Below are positions 7,966 through 16,018 of a DNA stretch of 33,347 nt, piece after piece. A model generated the notes under the pieces. That model was not told the origin of the DNA, searched no databases, and saw only the letters and a list, made by a program, of their open reading frames with translations. Every line of letters begins with the position of its first letter. Position 1 is the first letter of the stretch. Both the position numbers and the translations under genes were made by a program. Source of the DNA: an uncultured Pseudanabaenaceae cyanobacterium (lineage in GTDB: Bacteria; Cyanobacteriota; Cyanobacteriia; PCC-9006; JAAUQQ01); NCBI GenBank assembly GCA_938021205.1, contig CALIGI010000163.1, forward strand, positions 1-33,347, written 5' to 3'.

Positions 7966-8901
7966 ATGGGCCCGGCCTTTTCACCCAAAAGAAATTCACG
8001 GATATTTTTTTCCATGACAGCCACCAATCTCATGCCTCCCGCTCCTGCAAAGACGCGCCCAGCCCGAATGGCCCCCGAGAAACCCACACCTCGTCCTCCT
8101 TTGAGCTGGCCTTCGGTTCTTTTCTTCGGCGCGTTCCACGGTCTAGCTCTGCTGGCTCCCTGGTTCTTTTCTTGGAAAGCTTTGGGCATGGCAGTGTTCT
8201 TGCACTGGCTGTTTGGTAGCATCGGTATTTGCCTGGGCTACCACCGCTTGCTGGCCCACCGCAGCTTCAAGGTTCCCCAGTGGCTGGAGTACATCATTGC
8301 AACCATTGGTGCTTTGGCCTTGCAGGGCGGTCCCACATTCTGGGTGGGCGGTCACCGTCAGCACCATGCCTTCACTGAGCATGTGAATAAGGACCCCTAC
8401 TCCGCTGATCGCGGTTTCCTCTGGAGTCACTTTTTCTGGCTGATTTATCCCAGCAAAGACACCTTTGATCAGCATTCTTACAACAAGAAAGCCCCAGACT
8501 TAGCTCGTCATGCTTACTACCGCTGGTTAGATAAGTACTTCTTGGCGCTGCAAATTCCTGTGGGTGTCGCGCTTTATTTGATGGGTGGCTGGTCCTTTGT
8601 TATCTACGGCGTGTTTGTTCGCTCTGTTATCCTCTGGCACTCAACCTGGTTGATTAACTCCGCTACCCACATGACGGGCTATCAGTCCCACGACTCCGAC
8701 GATAACTCTGGCAATGTTTGGTGGGCTGCGCTCTTGACCTATGGCGAAGGGTGGCACAATAATCACCATGCTTTCCCTAAGATGGCTAAGGCTGGTTTGA
8801 AATGGTACGAAATTGATAGCACTTGGTGGGTGATTAATGGCTTGCGCAAGGTTGGCTTGGCAACCAAAGTGGTTATGCCTCCTGCTGAATTGCTGAAGTA
8901 A
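7966..8901 (+). CDS. Acyl-lipid/acyl-CoA desaturase, DesC (delta-9) type
   Basis: A membrane di-iron enzyme that puts the first double bond into membrane fatty acids. All three histidine boxes are present: HRLLAH (93-98), HRQHH (130-134) and HNNHH (264-268), plus NSATH (231-235). Hydrophobic pairs lie around 50-90 and 190-228. The sequence GSIGICLGYHR and LTYGEGWHNNHHAF match the cyanobacterial DesC pattern rather than the delta-12 or omega-3 enzymes. Start choice: ATG 7966 has GGGAG about 9 bases upstream; ATG 8014 (MTATNLMPP) would trim 16 residues and is a reasonable alternative. Divergent from the TetR fusion, whose likely operators lie in its promoter; regulation by that protein is inferred. 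Cold or lipid control is plausible for the family. Confidence 0.93.
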   Translation: MGPAFSPKRNSRIFFSMTATNLMPPAPAKTRPARMAPEKPTPRPPLSWPSVLFFGAFHGLALLAPWFFSWKALGMAVFLHWLFGSIGICLGYHRLLAHRSFKVPQWLEYIIATIGALALQGGPTFWVGGHRQHHAFTEHVNKDPYSADRGFLWSHFFWLIYPSKDTFDQHSYNKKAPDLARHAYYRWLDKYFLALQIPVGVALYLMGGWSFVIYGVFVRSVILWHSTWLINSATHMTGYQSHDSDDNSGNVWWAALLTYGEGWHNNHHAFPKMAKAGLKWYEIDSTWWVINGLRKVGLATKVVMPPAELLK

Positions 8902-8916
8902 CCTGAGTTCGACAGC
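8901..8916 (+). repeat. 16-bp sequence shared with the right end of the window
   Basis: ACCTGAGTTCGACAGC occurs here, overlapping the last base of the desaturase stop codon, and again exactly at 33207-33222. It begins the repeat-rich gap and may be part of a dispersed repeat element. Confidence 0.6.
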
Positions 8917-8940
8917 TTGCCAAAACACTGGTCTAGCACC

Positions 8941-9062
8941 CTGGGGATAAATCCCCAGGCTAAGAGCTAAAGCCCACTAAAGCGGGCTGAAACCCAGGTC
9001 AGTCGGCTGTTTAGTCCGTTTTAACGGACTTGAGCTTTTAGCTGTGAACTTTAGCTCACAGC
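8941..9062. repeat. Array of four hairpins
   Basis: Four separate inverted repeats stand in a row: CTGGGGAT/ATCCCCAG (8941-8958, 2-base loop), AGCCCACT/AGCGGGCT (8971-8988, one mismatch), AGTCCGTT/AACGGACT (9013-9030, 2-base loop) and GCTGTGA/TCACAGC (9041-9062, 8-base loop). Short linkers carry variants of AGCTAAAGC/GCTTTTAGC. This looks like a REP-like dispersed palindromic element downstream of the desaturase. It could also stabilise or end that transcript. Confidence 0.7.
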
Positions 9063-9266
9063 AGCAGAGCAAGGCCAGGCATTAATGCGTCGAACTCACG
9101 TTGAAGTAGATTGACTGTCTGAAAATACGTGAATTGAAAAGCGGTGGTTGCCTGGGGCGATCGCCGCTTTCTGTTTTGAGGGCTAATCAATGGATTGTCG
9201 CGATCGCAGGAGAAAAGCATTGGACCAATTGTGTTCAACCAATTCCACAATCTCAATACCCAATGC

Positions 9267-9340
9267 TTTGTCCCAATGCTTTACCCAGCCTCAATGCAAA
9301 GCGTCTATACAGGTTGCACTGGGTAAAGCATTGGGACAAA
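9267..9340. repeat. 22-bp perfect inverted repeat with 30-base loop
   Basis: Arms 9267-9288 and 9319-9340 are exact reverse complements (core CCCAATGCTTTACCC). The decamer AAAGCATTGG or its complement also occurs at 9257-9269 and, on the other strand, near 9215-9223, so the region is internally repetitive. No T tract follows. It could be a small mobile element remnant (MITE-like) or encode a structured RNA; neither is shown. Confidence 0.7.
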
Positions 9341-9410
9341 TGTTTGTGGAGTGGATGCCTAAAGTACATTGCCCAATTACCCCTACCGACCTGTTGAAAC
9401 TTTGAATGCC

Positions 9411-9458
9411 AAAAACGGCTCAGGCAACGTTACAGATGACGTTGCCTGAGCCGTTTTT
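9411..9458. terminator. Bidirectional intrinsic terminator
   Basis: A 20-bp perfect stem (arms 9411-9430 and 9439-9458) with an 8-base loop contains the GC core CGGCTCAGGCAACGT. It is flanked by A5 on the left and T7 on the right, so it can work in both directions. It ends the minus-strand gene at 9489 and could also stop reading from the left. Confidence 0.92.
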
Positions 9459-9488
9459 TTCCTTTGCCTATCAAAGCTAAAGCGCTGC

Positions 9489-10127
9489 CTAAGCCGCTTG
9501 TTCTTCTTGTGAAGCCTTGCCAGCCTTAGACTTCGCGGCAGATAGTGCCGTGACAATCTCCTCATCCATAAAGCTCAGCTCATTGAGAATTAGGTCGTGA
9601 TTCCCTGAGGAGTTCTCTGCCCAGTTGTTCACCTTCACCCTGGCCTCTGCTAAGCCCTTAATGCTCTTTGCAAAGCTTTTTTGGGAGACAGCTTCGCATT
9701 CCTCTTCACTGAGATGGCTGCCCTCCGTATCGATCACCTTGAGCACTAATTCTTTGTACTGCTGGGCATCTCGGTAAGCATTGGCAAGGGAGACCTTAAG
9801 CTTTGCCAGCTCCAGGACTTCCGTGGCTGCCAGGAGAATGTCAGCTTGCTCTGGCGATTCGGGGGCGGGCTGTTGTTTGCTCATCTCAACTTCGGTAGGG
9901 GACGGAATGTAAATCAGGTCTTGCTCGCTCAAGCCATTGAGGAAACATTTTTGGTCATCAAAGGGTGGAGCACCTTCTTCAAACTGCTCCATGAGCTGGT
10001 CAAAGACCCGTTGGCGGTTGCGGGGGCTGTTTTTGGCGGTTGCCCCTCGCAGCATTACTAAGAACGCGCCTTGGTCGAGGTCTTCTCGATCAAAGGGAGC
10101 GGCATAGGTAGGGCCTTGGGCTTTCAA
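9489..10127 (-). CDS. Hypothetical protein (212 aa)
   Basis: I do not recognise this family. It is acidic, soluble and probably mostly helical, with no signal peptide or membrane segment. A compact N-terminal part (FLVMLRGATAKNSPRNRQ, QLMEQFEEGAPPFDD) is followed by a Gln/Pro/Glu linker near residue 85 and then helices (ILLAATEVLELAKLKVSLANA, AKSIKGLAEARVKVNNW). The C-terminal tail KSKAGKASQEEQAA is low-complexity. The frame is well kept and ends just before a strong terminator, which supports a real transcribed gene. The ATG at 10127 could be replaced by an internal Met at residue 25. Confidence 0.8.
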   Translation of the reverse strand: MKAQGPTYAAPFDREDLDQGAFLVMLRGATAKNSPRNRQRVFDQLMEQFEEGAPPFDDQKCFLNGLSEQDLIYIPSPTEVEMSKQQPAPESPEQADILLAATEVLELAKLKVSLANAYRDAQQYKELVLKVIDTEGSHLSEEECEAVSQKSFAKSIKGLAEARVKVNNWAENSSGNHDLILNELSFMDEEIVTALSAAKSKAGKASQEEQAA

Positions 10128-10311
10128 TCGGCACTCCTGGACTTATCCTGCGTGGGAACGCAATGAGATAGTACAGTAGTTCGGTAAAAATGGTGTTTGC
10201 TTGCCCGGAGTTCAGTAAATAATCTTAAGCATTGTGAGGGGGCTGGCTCACTGTTCTTGGAGCGTGGCAGGTCTAGGTGCCTATGCCTTTATTTCAGCTG
10301 CGCGGTGCTTG

Positions 10312-10842
10312 TTAGCAATCAGGCTCTTCACAGGCGGCGATGCTGACCCATTCGCTGGAGCCGTCTTCCCAATGCTCTTTTTTCCAAATCGGAGCTTGGT
10401 GCTTGAGATTGTCGATCGCATATTGGCAAGCTGCAAAGGCTTCGCCCCGATGGGGGCAGCCCACGGCCACGATGACGCTGATTTCTCCAATGGTGAGGTG
10501 GCCGGTGCGATGGTGGATCACGACGCGATTGACATCAGGCCATTGCTGGCGAATTTGCTGGGCCAGCTGTTTGAAAACATTAAGAGCCATGGGCTCGTAG
10601 GCTTGGTATTCCAGCGATGACACTGGCTTACCGTCCGTTTGGTTGCGCACGGTGCCGCTCATGAGTACGACTGCGCCGTTGCCGGGGTCATCGGCAACGG
10701 CGTATGCCTGGTCTAGGTCAAGCGGGGCGAAGGTTATGGCAAAGTCGTCTTGGGGGCTGGGGACTGGCCCAGAGGCGGGAGCCGTGGCAGGAGCCGTGGC
10801 AGGAGATTTGGCAGGGGTCGATGGTTGAACTGGCACAGGCAA
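10312..10842 (-). CDS. moaE: Molybdopterin synthase catalytic subunit
   Basis: MoaE, with the small sulfur carrier MoaD, converts cyclic pyranopterin monophosphate to molybdopterin. That is needed for nitrate reductase and other Mo enzymes. The core reads SGTVRNQTDGKPVSSLEYQAY, then RVVIHHRTGHLTIGEISV, VAVGCPHRGEAFAACQYAID and APIWKKEHWEDGSSEWV, where the conserved KKE/HWEDG segment carries the catalytic lysines. An N-terminal extension of about 30 residues is Pro/Ala-rich (PATAPATAPAS), encoded by a 12-bp tandem repeat. The start is unclear: the frame opens with TTG at 10842, with a GTG two codons later (10836), and there is no ATG before the domain. No other moa genes are near. Confidence 0.94.
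   Translation of the reverse strand: MPVPVQPSTPAKSPATAPATAPASGPVPSPQDDFAITFAPLDLDQAYAVADDPGNGAVVLMSGTVRNQTDGKPVSSLEYQAYEPMALNVFKQLAQQIRQQWPDVNRVVIHHRTGHLTIGEISVIVAVGCPHRGEAFAACQYAIDNLKHQAPIWKKEHWEDGSSEWVSIAACEEPDC
10779..10814. repeat. 12-bp tandem repeat within moaE
   Basis: Two exact units GAGCCGTGGCAG (10779-10790, 10791-10802) are followed by a diverged third, GAGATTTGGCAG. They encode the Pro/Ala-rich N-terminal extension of MoaE. Unit length is a multiple of three, so copy-number change keeps the frame. Confidence 0.85.
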
Positions 10843-10912
10843 AAGGGGTATCCGGGGGAATACGCAAAGATGGAGCTGTAGCTCCTTTCTGTGATGTTAC
10901 TGGGTTTCTTCT

Positions 10913-11890
10913 ATGGTTATCGATTTATTCGCGGCAAGGTTTGGTTCTGGCTCACGCTTGGCAAAGGCTTCTGGGACATTGGCGATCGCGCTAGCTCTCA
11001 CCCTAGTGGGATGTGAATCCCCCGAAAAGCCAACCGCTACGCCACCAGTTGATACGGCTCCTGCGGTGACTTCTGCGCCAGCGCCTAGCTCGGATAGTTC
11101 TGAAACGCCTGAGTCGGGTGAAACGTCTCAAGTCATCGGTGAACCCATTGTTTCGGACCATGAACTGATTCCTGGTCGCCATTGTTATTCCATTGAGTCT
11201 GATGTCCTCACGGCTGCGATCGGCGTGACGGTGACTGAGGATGAACGGGTTTTGGGAGAAAGCCAGGGCACTATCCACAACGAGGCTGTGGGCTATTTTA
11301 GTAGCTATGTGCAGACCTTTGAGGGTGCGATCGCCAAGGACCAGCTCACCCTGGATCTGACTTCCTATATCGAGGGTGATGTTCAGCAAGCCCAGGAAAC
11401 CTGGATGCTAGGCAATGACCAGCTGAACACAGGGCGAGATGTCTATGACCCAGTGGATTGCTCTGTGGTGCAAGAGCAATTGGCCATTGCGTTTGAATAT
11501 GGTGAGGGTACAGAAGCCGACGGGCCGACGGTGGCACCATTGCAAGAGACTTCGGCGGCGCTGACTGAGCTGACTGAGGGGGCCAATTCTGTTCGGGTGC
11601 GTCGATTGTCGTTTGCTCCTGGGGCATCCACTGCAGTTGTGGAAGATGCTGTGGTGCGGGGCGATCGCGATGAGTATTTGTTGGGTGCTGCGGCAGGGCA
11701 AACCATGACGCTTTCAATTTCTGCCTTAGAGCAGAATGCAGTCTTTGGTGTTGCAGCCCCGGATGGCTCTGTACTTTTGACGGAGGAGACCTTCGCGGAG
11801 CTGGAACTGCCCCAAGCCGGAGATTACAGCATTGTCGTCGGTGGTACGCGGGGCAATGCCAGCTATGGCTTAGAGGTTGAAATCCGCTAG
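10913..11890 (+). CDS. Lipoprotein with C-terminal PPC-like domain
   Basis: The N-terminus has a basic stretch, the hydrophobic segment GTLAIALALT and the lipobox LVGC with Cys34, so it should be lipidated and envelope-bound. A Pro/Ser/Thr/Glu-rich linker (about 36-78) follows. The middle domain (about 80-200, HELIPGRHCYSIESDVLTAA) is unassigned. The last 100 residues (VRVRRLSFAPGAST, YLLGAAAGQTMTLSI, VFGVAAPDGSVLL, LPQAGDYSIVVGGTRGNASYGLEVEI) match the bacterial pre-peptidase C-terminal (PPC) beta-sandwich. That module is usually attached to secreted proteins; no catalytic domain is seen here. It is divergent from moaE by 70 bases and followed by a good terminator. Confidence 0.88.
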   Translation: MVIDLFAARFGSGSRLAKASGTLAIALALTLVGCESPEKPTATPPVDTAPAVTSAPAPSSDSSETPESGETSQVIGEPIVSDHELIPGRHCYSIESDVLTAAIGVTVTEDERVLGESQGTIHNEAVGYFSSYVQTFEGAIAKDQLTLDLTSYIEGDVQQAQETWMLGNDQLNTGRDVYDPVDCSVVQEQLAIAFEYGEGTEADGPTVAPLQETSAALTELTEGANSVRVRRLSFAPGASTAVVEDAVVRGDRDEYLLGAAAGQTMTLSISALEQNAVFGVAAPDGSVLLTEETFAELELPQAGDYSIVVGGTRGNASYGLEVEIR

Positions 11891-11899
11891 CGACATGAC

Positions 11900-11934
11900 A
11901 AAGCCCCTAGCATCCCGTAGATGCTAGGGGCTTT
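11900..11934 (+). terminator. Intrinsic terminator after the PPC lipoprotein
   Basis: A 14-bp stem AAAGCCCCTAGCAT/ATGCTAGGGGCTTT with a 7-base loop begins ten bases after the stop codon and ends in TTTT. The A-rich left side makes it possible in both directions, so it could also serve the minus-strand gene at 11986. Confidence 0.9.
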
Positions 11935-11985
11935 TGAGCGGATAAGAGATTTGCCTGAAGCAAATGCTTTGACCCAATCAGAGAA

Positions 11986-12354
11986 TTAAGCGTCGGTTTC
12001 TTTATCTTCAATGCGAACGATCGCAATCTTCTTAGGCGTGCGGTGGCGGTTCAAAGGCTCGCCGTCCAACAGCTCAATGCGACCAGACTCACGGATGCAA
12101 GAGAGGTGCCAGCGCTGATTAATGATGGTGCCGGGGAGGAAGCCTGCCACGGTGATGTAGGTGTGGCTCTCACCTTTGGGGACCTTGACTAGGATTTCGC
12201 CACCACCCTGGTTGACGATCACGGCATCCATTTCAAATTCACCTTCGACATCCCAGGGATTAACGGTGCTGCCTTGGAGAGCCTTATCGCTGGAGCGATC
12301 GCTATTGCGCGCTACGGCCAGACGGCTGACCGATTCTGGAGTTGAAGTTGTCAT
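11986..12354 (-). CDS. Conserved hypothetical protein (122 aa)
   Basis: A small soluble protein with no recognised domain. The first 35 residues are Ser/Thr/Arg-rich and probably flexible. The rest has strand-like segments (GEFEMDAVIVNQGGGEILVKV, SHTYITVAGFLPGTII, RWHLSCIRESGRIELLDGE) suggesting a small beta-rich fold. The ATG at 12354 is followed by MTTSTPESVSRLAVARN. It lies 105 bases downstream of the DUF1036 gene on the same strand and may be cotranscribed with it. Function unknown. Confidence 0.8.
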   Translation of the reverse strand: MTTSTPESVSRLAVARNSDRSSDKALQGSTVNPWDVEGEFEMDAVIVNQGGGEILVKVPKGESHTYITVAGFLPGTIINQRWHLSCIRESGRIELLDGEPLNRHRTPKKIAIVRIEDKETDA

Positions 12355-12459
12355 TGTGAATTGTGAACGTTTTTATTGGATTGTGTCAGCAAGCTCCTCT
12401 AGCTTACGCATAGAGCTGCACGGCGTCCAAGCGTTTAGGGACACCTTCTCTGTGACTTT

Positions 12460-13056
12460 TTATTCAATCACGACCCGAAAGCCCTCTGCTCCGAGGGTGT
12501 CAATTTCACGAAATCCTTGGAAACTTGCTCCTTTTTCGCTGCAATTCAGTTCTGCTGTACTTAGGGAATAGGAGCGTTGAGGCACTAAACAAAATTGTTT
12601 GGAACCGTCCCAGCTACGAGGTGTACTTGCGGCTAAGGAGGGAGTGCCGGTGTAGGCGTAAAAATAGTAATAACGCTGATCTAAGGGTTGATCTAGGAGA
12701 GTGATACAGCTCAAGCTGCTGTCCTTGGGTAAGCGGTACCAACCCTGGGAGACCCAGTCTTCAAAGGCGACACCCAGGATTTCACTGCGTTGATGGTAAG
12801 CAATGGCAATGAATATATCGGCATCGCGGGGCTCATCGTCCTCGGCGCAAAACTGTAGCCCCACAGGGCGTTCTGCCCAGGCCGGTTTGACTGAGCCTAG
12901 GGATATTGTGTTGCCTAACAGGATGAAGGCGAGGGCAAGGCTTTGACCTTGAGCGCGGCAACAGAGCTTCTTGTAAAACGCCTGGGGCGTGATGGGAAAT
13001 GCCAGGAATACCATAGGTCGAAGGTGGGATGTAACCGCTACTTTAACGATTCCCAT
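12460..13056 (-). CDS. Secreted DUF1036 domain protein
   Basis: An exported protein with the DUF1036 pattern: VGLQFCAEDD, IFIAIAYHQR, WVSQGWYRLPKDSSLSCITL, DQRYYYFYAYTG, then KQFCLVPQRSYSLSTAELNC and GFREIDTL. The family has conserved Trp/Tyr residues and paired Cys, seen here, and no known function. The signal region is LALAFILLGNTISLGSVKPAWA, cleaved probably after AWA (about residue 61), which leaves a long N-terminus before it. A later start (Met15 or a downstream codon) may be the true one. It precedes the hypothetical gene at 11986 on the same strand. Confidence 0.85.
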   Translation of the reverse strand: MGIVKVAVTSHLRPMVFLAFPITPQAFYKKLCCRAQGQSLALAFILLGNTISLGSVKPAWAERPVGLQFCAEDDEPRDADIFIAIAYHQRSEILGVAFEDWVSQGWYRLPKDSSLSCITLLDQPLDQRYYYFYAYTGTPSLAASTPRSWDGSKQFCLVPQRSYSLSTAELNCSEKGASFQGFREIDTLGAEGFRVVIE

Positions 13057-13425
13057 AGATGCTGCCGTTATATGTGCATTCTATGAACTGCATCTGAAGC
13101 TGGTCGATTAGCAATTAAAGATATAGTGGTCCTCGCCTAACTGCTGGGTAGCCTGGGTATATTGGAAATTCAATTCTCTCTTCCGAGTGATGATTGTGAA
13201 TTGATTGTGGCCTTACCAGATGAGTCTGGGGTCCCGCTTCCCCCGGCGGCAATGATTAACCTGCACCCTCTTTGTTGTTTGTACTGCTTTATTGGTCTTG
13301 ATGAACTGAATGTTGTTCATGGACTGAGGTTTGGAAATGGATCTGCTGTTTCTTCTTGCTGTACTACGGCTTTTGGCGATCGCTGAATTGCTTCAGCCCC
13401 ATCATTCTTTAGCAGGTTTAGGCCG
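13057..13425. other. Intergenic gap before the DUF4262 gene
   Basis: These 369 bases separate divergent genes and must hold promoters for both. A plus-strand open frame at 13162-13386 starts with TTG, is Cys-rich at its end and resembles no family I know; I do not accept it. No repeat or RNA was seen apart from a HIP1 site near 13378. Confidence 0.5.
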
Positions 13426-14061
13426 ATGACCCTCAGTTGCGAAGATGCCGTTCAACGGTTGCAACAGCACTTTGACCAGGATAGCTACTATCTCGCTGCA
13501 ACGTTGCTCTCTAATCGCCTGATTAAGCATGGTTATGTGGCGACGGTGGAACTTTTTAAAGAGGCTGGGGGCTACGAAAAAGCGCCGGGTATCCTCCAGG
13601 CGGCGTTGATGGCGATTAAGGAGTCGCAGGAGGGGGAGATTATTGTTAATGCCCTCCATAGTCCGTTTAGCTGTCACTTGGTGAGTGAAACCCCGGAAGA
13701 TGGCCCCAGCATTACCTATACCGTGGGCTTGTGGAATAGCTTTTGGCATCCTGAGATGGTTTGTGTGGGGATGAATCCCATGGTGGCTCGGCTGTTGATC
13801 AATCTCTACGCTGAGCGGGTCGCTGAAGGTACGCCGCCGCCTTTGAATGAGCCCGTTAGCGGTGGAGCGATCGCGCAAAACCAAGTTCTGTTTCAGGTGT
13901 GCAGCGATGAGGCTAAAGCACAGCACATGTCTAAGGCGACTTGGTTTAACAGTGGTAGTAGTTACTCTGCGATTCAGATGATTTGGCAGGATCAACAGCA
14001 GCGTTGGCCCTGGGATGAAGGCTTCACTGCGGATGAGCAGCAGCTCTTGCTGGTGCGCTAG
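13426..14061 (+). CDS. DUF4262 family protein
   Basis: Residues about 60-190 fit DUF4262: an N-terminal cap, then ITYTVGLWNSFWHPEMVCVGM, in which YTVGL and HPE are the family signature, then MVARLLINLYAERVAEG and a C-terminal aromatic segment (WPWDEGF). The domain has no established biochemical role. The N-terminal 60 residues add helices (EDAVQRLQQHFDQDSYYLAATLL). There is no signal peptide, so it should be cytoplasmic. ATG start at 13426; the upstream sequence has no strong ribosome binding site. A small GTAGGGGC-type palindrome follows 23 bases after the stop. Confidence 0.88.
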   Translation: MTLSCEDAVQRLQQHFDQDSYYLAATLLSNRLIKHGYVATVELFKEAGGYEKAPGILQAALMAIKESQEGEIIVNALHSPFSCHLVSETPEDGPSITYTVGLWNSFWHPEMVCVGMNPMVARLLINLYAERVAEGTPPPLNEPVSGGAIAQNQVLFQVCSDEAKAQHMSKATWFNSGSSYSAIQMIWQDQQQRWPWDEGFTADEQQLLLVR

Positions 14062-14083
14062 GTAATTGAGCTTGATGAAATTT

Positions 14084-14150
14084 GTAGGGGCGGGATTTTC
14101 TTGCCTTGTCTTGGTTTTGGCGATTCAGGGCAAGGAGACCTTGCCCCTAC
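14084..14150. repeat. Small palindromic element with GTAGGGGC termini
   Basis: An 8-bp terminal inverted repeat, GTAGGGGC (14084-14091) and GCCCCTAC (14143-14150), encloses a second stem GGGCAAGG/CCTTGCCC with a 3-base loop (14128-14146). Elements with such ends are common dispersed repeats in cyanobacteria. It lies between the convergent DUF4262 and SpoIID genes and may also act as a transcription barrier. Confidence 0.7.
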
Positions 14151-14185
14151 CGTTGCGCGATCGCTTTGGGATTGTCGGCAGATTA

Positions 14186-16018
14186 CTACTGCACTGGAAT
14201 GGGGAGGGTGGCTGGGTCTGTCACAGTTGCCTGACCGCTGGGCGGTTGAACCTGGGTTGGGAGCTTGGGGGGCGGCACGGGGAGTGATGGCTGACTGGGT
14301 GGCGCTGGTGTTGTGACTGAAGCAGGCGCAGGTTCCACACCAGTTGTGCCCACAGCGGGTGCAACTGGTGCAACTGCTGGATTGGGCTCAGTCCAGTAGC
14401 TGATGCTTGGATTGAGGGGCTGGAGCTGGGTGTTGGGGTAGTAGAAGTTGAGGATTCTGCTGCTGGCCCAGCCCAGGCGGGAGAGGTTGTAGGAGCCGGT
14501 TTGGCTCATGCCCACGCCGTGACCCAGTCCACCGCCGATGAATTTATAGCCGGTGAGTTGTTTGTTGCCATCGACCAGGGGCTCTAGATAGGAGAGCAAG
14601 CTGTTTGGAGCTTCAAAAGCACGAATCATTTCGTCCTTAACCAAGACGATGTCGCCCTTGTCTGTGACGACTTGGAGCTGCTGAATGCGACCGCCCTTGG
14701 CTCGTTTTAGCACTTGGATTGACTGGATTGTGCCGAAGTCTGCGAGGGGATGCTGTTTACCTTCTAGGTATTTTCTGAGTTCCTTGTTGAGGTCCGGCAG
14801 GCTGGATTTTCTCGTCCAGCGGAAGTAGTTCCAGCCGTCTTCGTTGAAGCCCTGGCGCAGGCTGATGAACTGACGGAAATTTTGCTCGTTGGAGAGATCG
14901 CGGCTAGCTAGATTCCATGCGCCTTGGACGGAATCCACTACTGGCTGGAGGTAGGGGCGAGGGGCTCCGTTCCAAACGTCGGTGAAGGCTGCGGTAACGC
15001 CGCCGGTGGTGGAGGAGTAGACCGCGTCGATTAGTTCGTTGTTGTAGGTGAGGACCTGGCCGCGCGTGGCTGCGATGGCTTGGTCAGCCCTGGGTAAATT
15101 GTCTTTCCAGCCGAAGTACACCTGGCATTGCGTCGTGGCGCACATCTCATAGTCATCCACCGTAAAGCGCCGCAGATTTCGCAGGGCATAGGTGCGAGCC
15201 AGAATGGTCTGGGCTTCTACGGCAGTTTGTGGCGCGCTAGGGCCAATCTCGTGGGGGACGACGCCCCGAAGATAGTCCTCAATGGCGACGTTGTTGACGA
15301 GGGTGTAGGTGCCGTAGGCATTGGGCTGAAGGCGGAGGTCACCGGGGTAGGGCACGCCGTTGACCAAGATGGTGCGATCGCCGCTGGAGATTTCCATCTC
15401 ATCCCGGTTATAGCGGTAGTAATTCGCCACCGCGCTGGCCTGGGGAGCGACTTCCAATACCTTGCTGTCCAGGTAAGGGCCGCTGATACCCTGCTGGGTG
15501 ATGCTGTCCAGCAGTAGGCGGCGCAGGAGTGGCGTGTGGTAAATATCTCGCTTAGCCCAGACTTGCCAGCCGCCCGGCTGGGCCATTTCGACTGCTATGC
15601 CCTTGGCTCGCCACTGATTGGCGCTATCCTCTGCGCTCTCAAAGCTGCGGTGAGTACTGAGTACGAGGCGTTCGTAAAGCTCTGGGGCCTCTAGGGGCCG
15701 CTGCTGGATGTCTAGGCTGAGCTGGTTTGTGGTGAGCTTATCAATACCACCGTCAGCACGCTCCATGGTGATGGTGAGCTGGTCGCCGCTGGTCGCCTTG
15801 ATCTCAATCTTGTCGTCCGCCTCGCTGCCAAAGCGTTGGATGATACCGACCTTGATCTCTGGGTTGAGGGGCTGTGCCGCCACGGGACTGGGCAGTATTC
15901 CTAGGCTGAGCACCCCAAATGTTGTGAAAACAGCAGTGATGGGAGCCTGCAAGGGGGATAACGTCATGCTCATAGAGAATTGGGGGCGGAGAAGCACAGT
16001 GTTAATTAAAGCACTCAT
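14186..16018 (-). CDS. SpoIID/LytB domain cell-wall protein
   Basis: SpoIID-type proteins are lytic transglycosylases or amidase activators acting on peptidoglycan. A signal peptide (ITAVFTTFGVLSLG...PVAA, to about residue 48) directs export. Residues about 115-180 resemble a SPOR-like glycan-binding module. The SpoIID core starts near 208 with DRTILVNGVPYPG, then IEDYLRGVVPHEIGPSAP, where Glu257 fits the catalytic Glu, then AQTILARTYAL, and YSSTTGGVTAAF. The C-terminal signature GHGVGMSQTGSYNLSRLGW and YYPNTQL follow near residue 505. The last 70 residues are Pro/Ala/Val-rich, probably a wall-spanning tail. In a non-sporulating cyanobacterium the role is likely wall remodelling or cell separation. 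Confidence 0.93.
   Translation of the reverse strand: MSALINTVLLRPQFSMSMTLSPLQAPITAVFTTFGVLSLGILPSPVAAQPLNPEIKVGIIQRFGSEADDKIEIKATSGDQLTITMERADGGIDKLTTNQLSLDIQQRPLEAPELYERLVLSTHRSFESAEDSANQWRAKGIAVEMAQPGGWQVWAKRDIYHTPLLRRLLLDSITQQGISGPYLDSKVLEVAPQASAVANYYRYNRDEMEISSGDRTILVNGVPYPGDLRLQPNAYGTYTLVNNVAIEDYLRGVVPHEIGPSAPQTAVEAQTILARTYALRNLRRFTVDDYEMCATTQCQVYFGWKDNLPRADQAIAATRGQVLTYNNELIDAVYSSTTGGVTAAFTDVWNGAPRPYLQPVVDSVQGAWNLASRDLSNEQNFRQFISLRQGFNEDGWNYFRWTRKSSLPDLNKELRKYLEGKQHPLADFGTIQSIQVLKRAKGGRIQQLQVVTDKGDIVLVKDEMIRAFEAPNSLLSYLEPLVDGNKQLTGYKFIGGGLGHGVGMSQTGSYNLSRLGWASSRILNFYYPNTQLQPLNPSISYWTEPNPAVAPVAPAVGTTGVEPAPASVTTPAPPSQPSLPVPPPKLPTQVQPPSGQATVTDPATLPIPVQ

Larger units (their letters stand above)
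8902..9488. other. Gene-free, repeat-rich gap
   Basis: There is no credible coding sequence in these 587 bases. Open frames inside (for example 9134-9397) have no protein-like composition and run through inverted repeats. The gap holds a shared 16-mer, four consecutive hairpins, a 22-bp inverted repeat and a strong bidirectional terminator, each listed separately. Confidence 0.7.

Noticed and set aside
9134..9397. 87-codon frame in the repeat-rich gap
   Set aside because: It runs straight through both arms of the 22-bp inverted repeat and has no protein-like pattern.
13162..13386. 74-codon frame in the gap before the DUF4262 gene
   Set aside because: TTG start, no ribosome binding site, no recognisable domain and odd Cys clusters.
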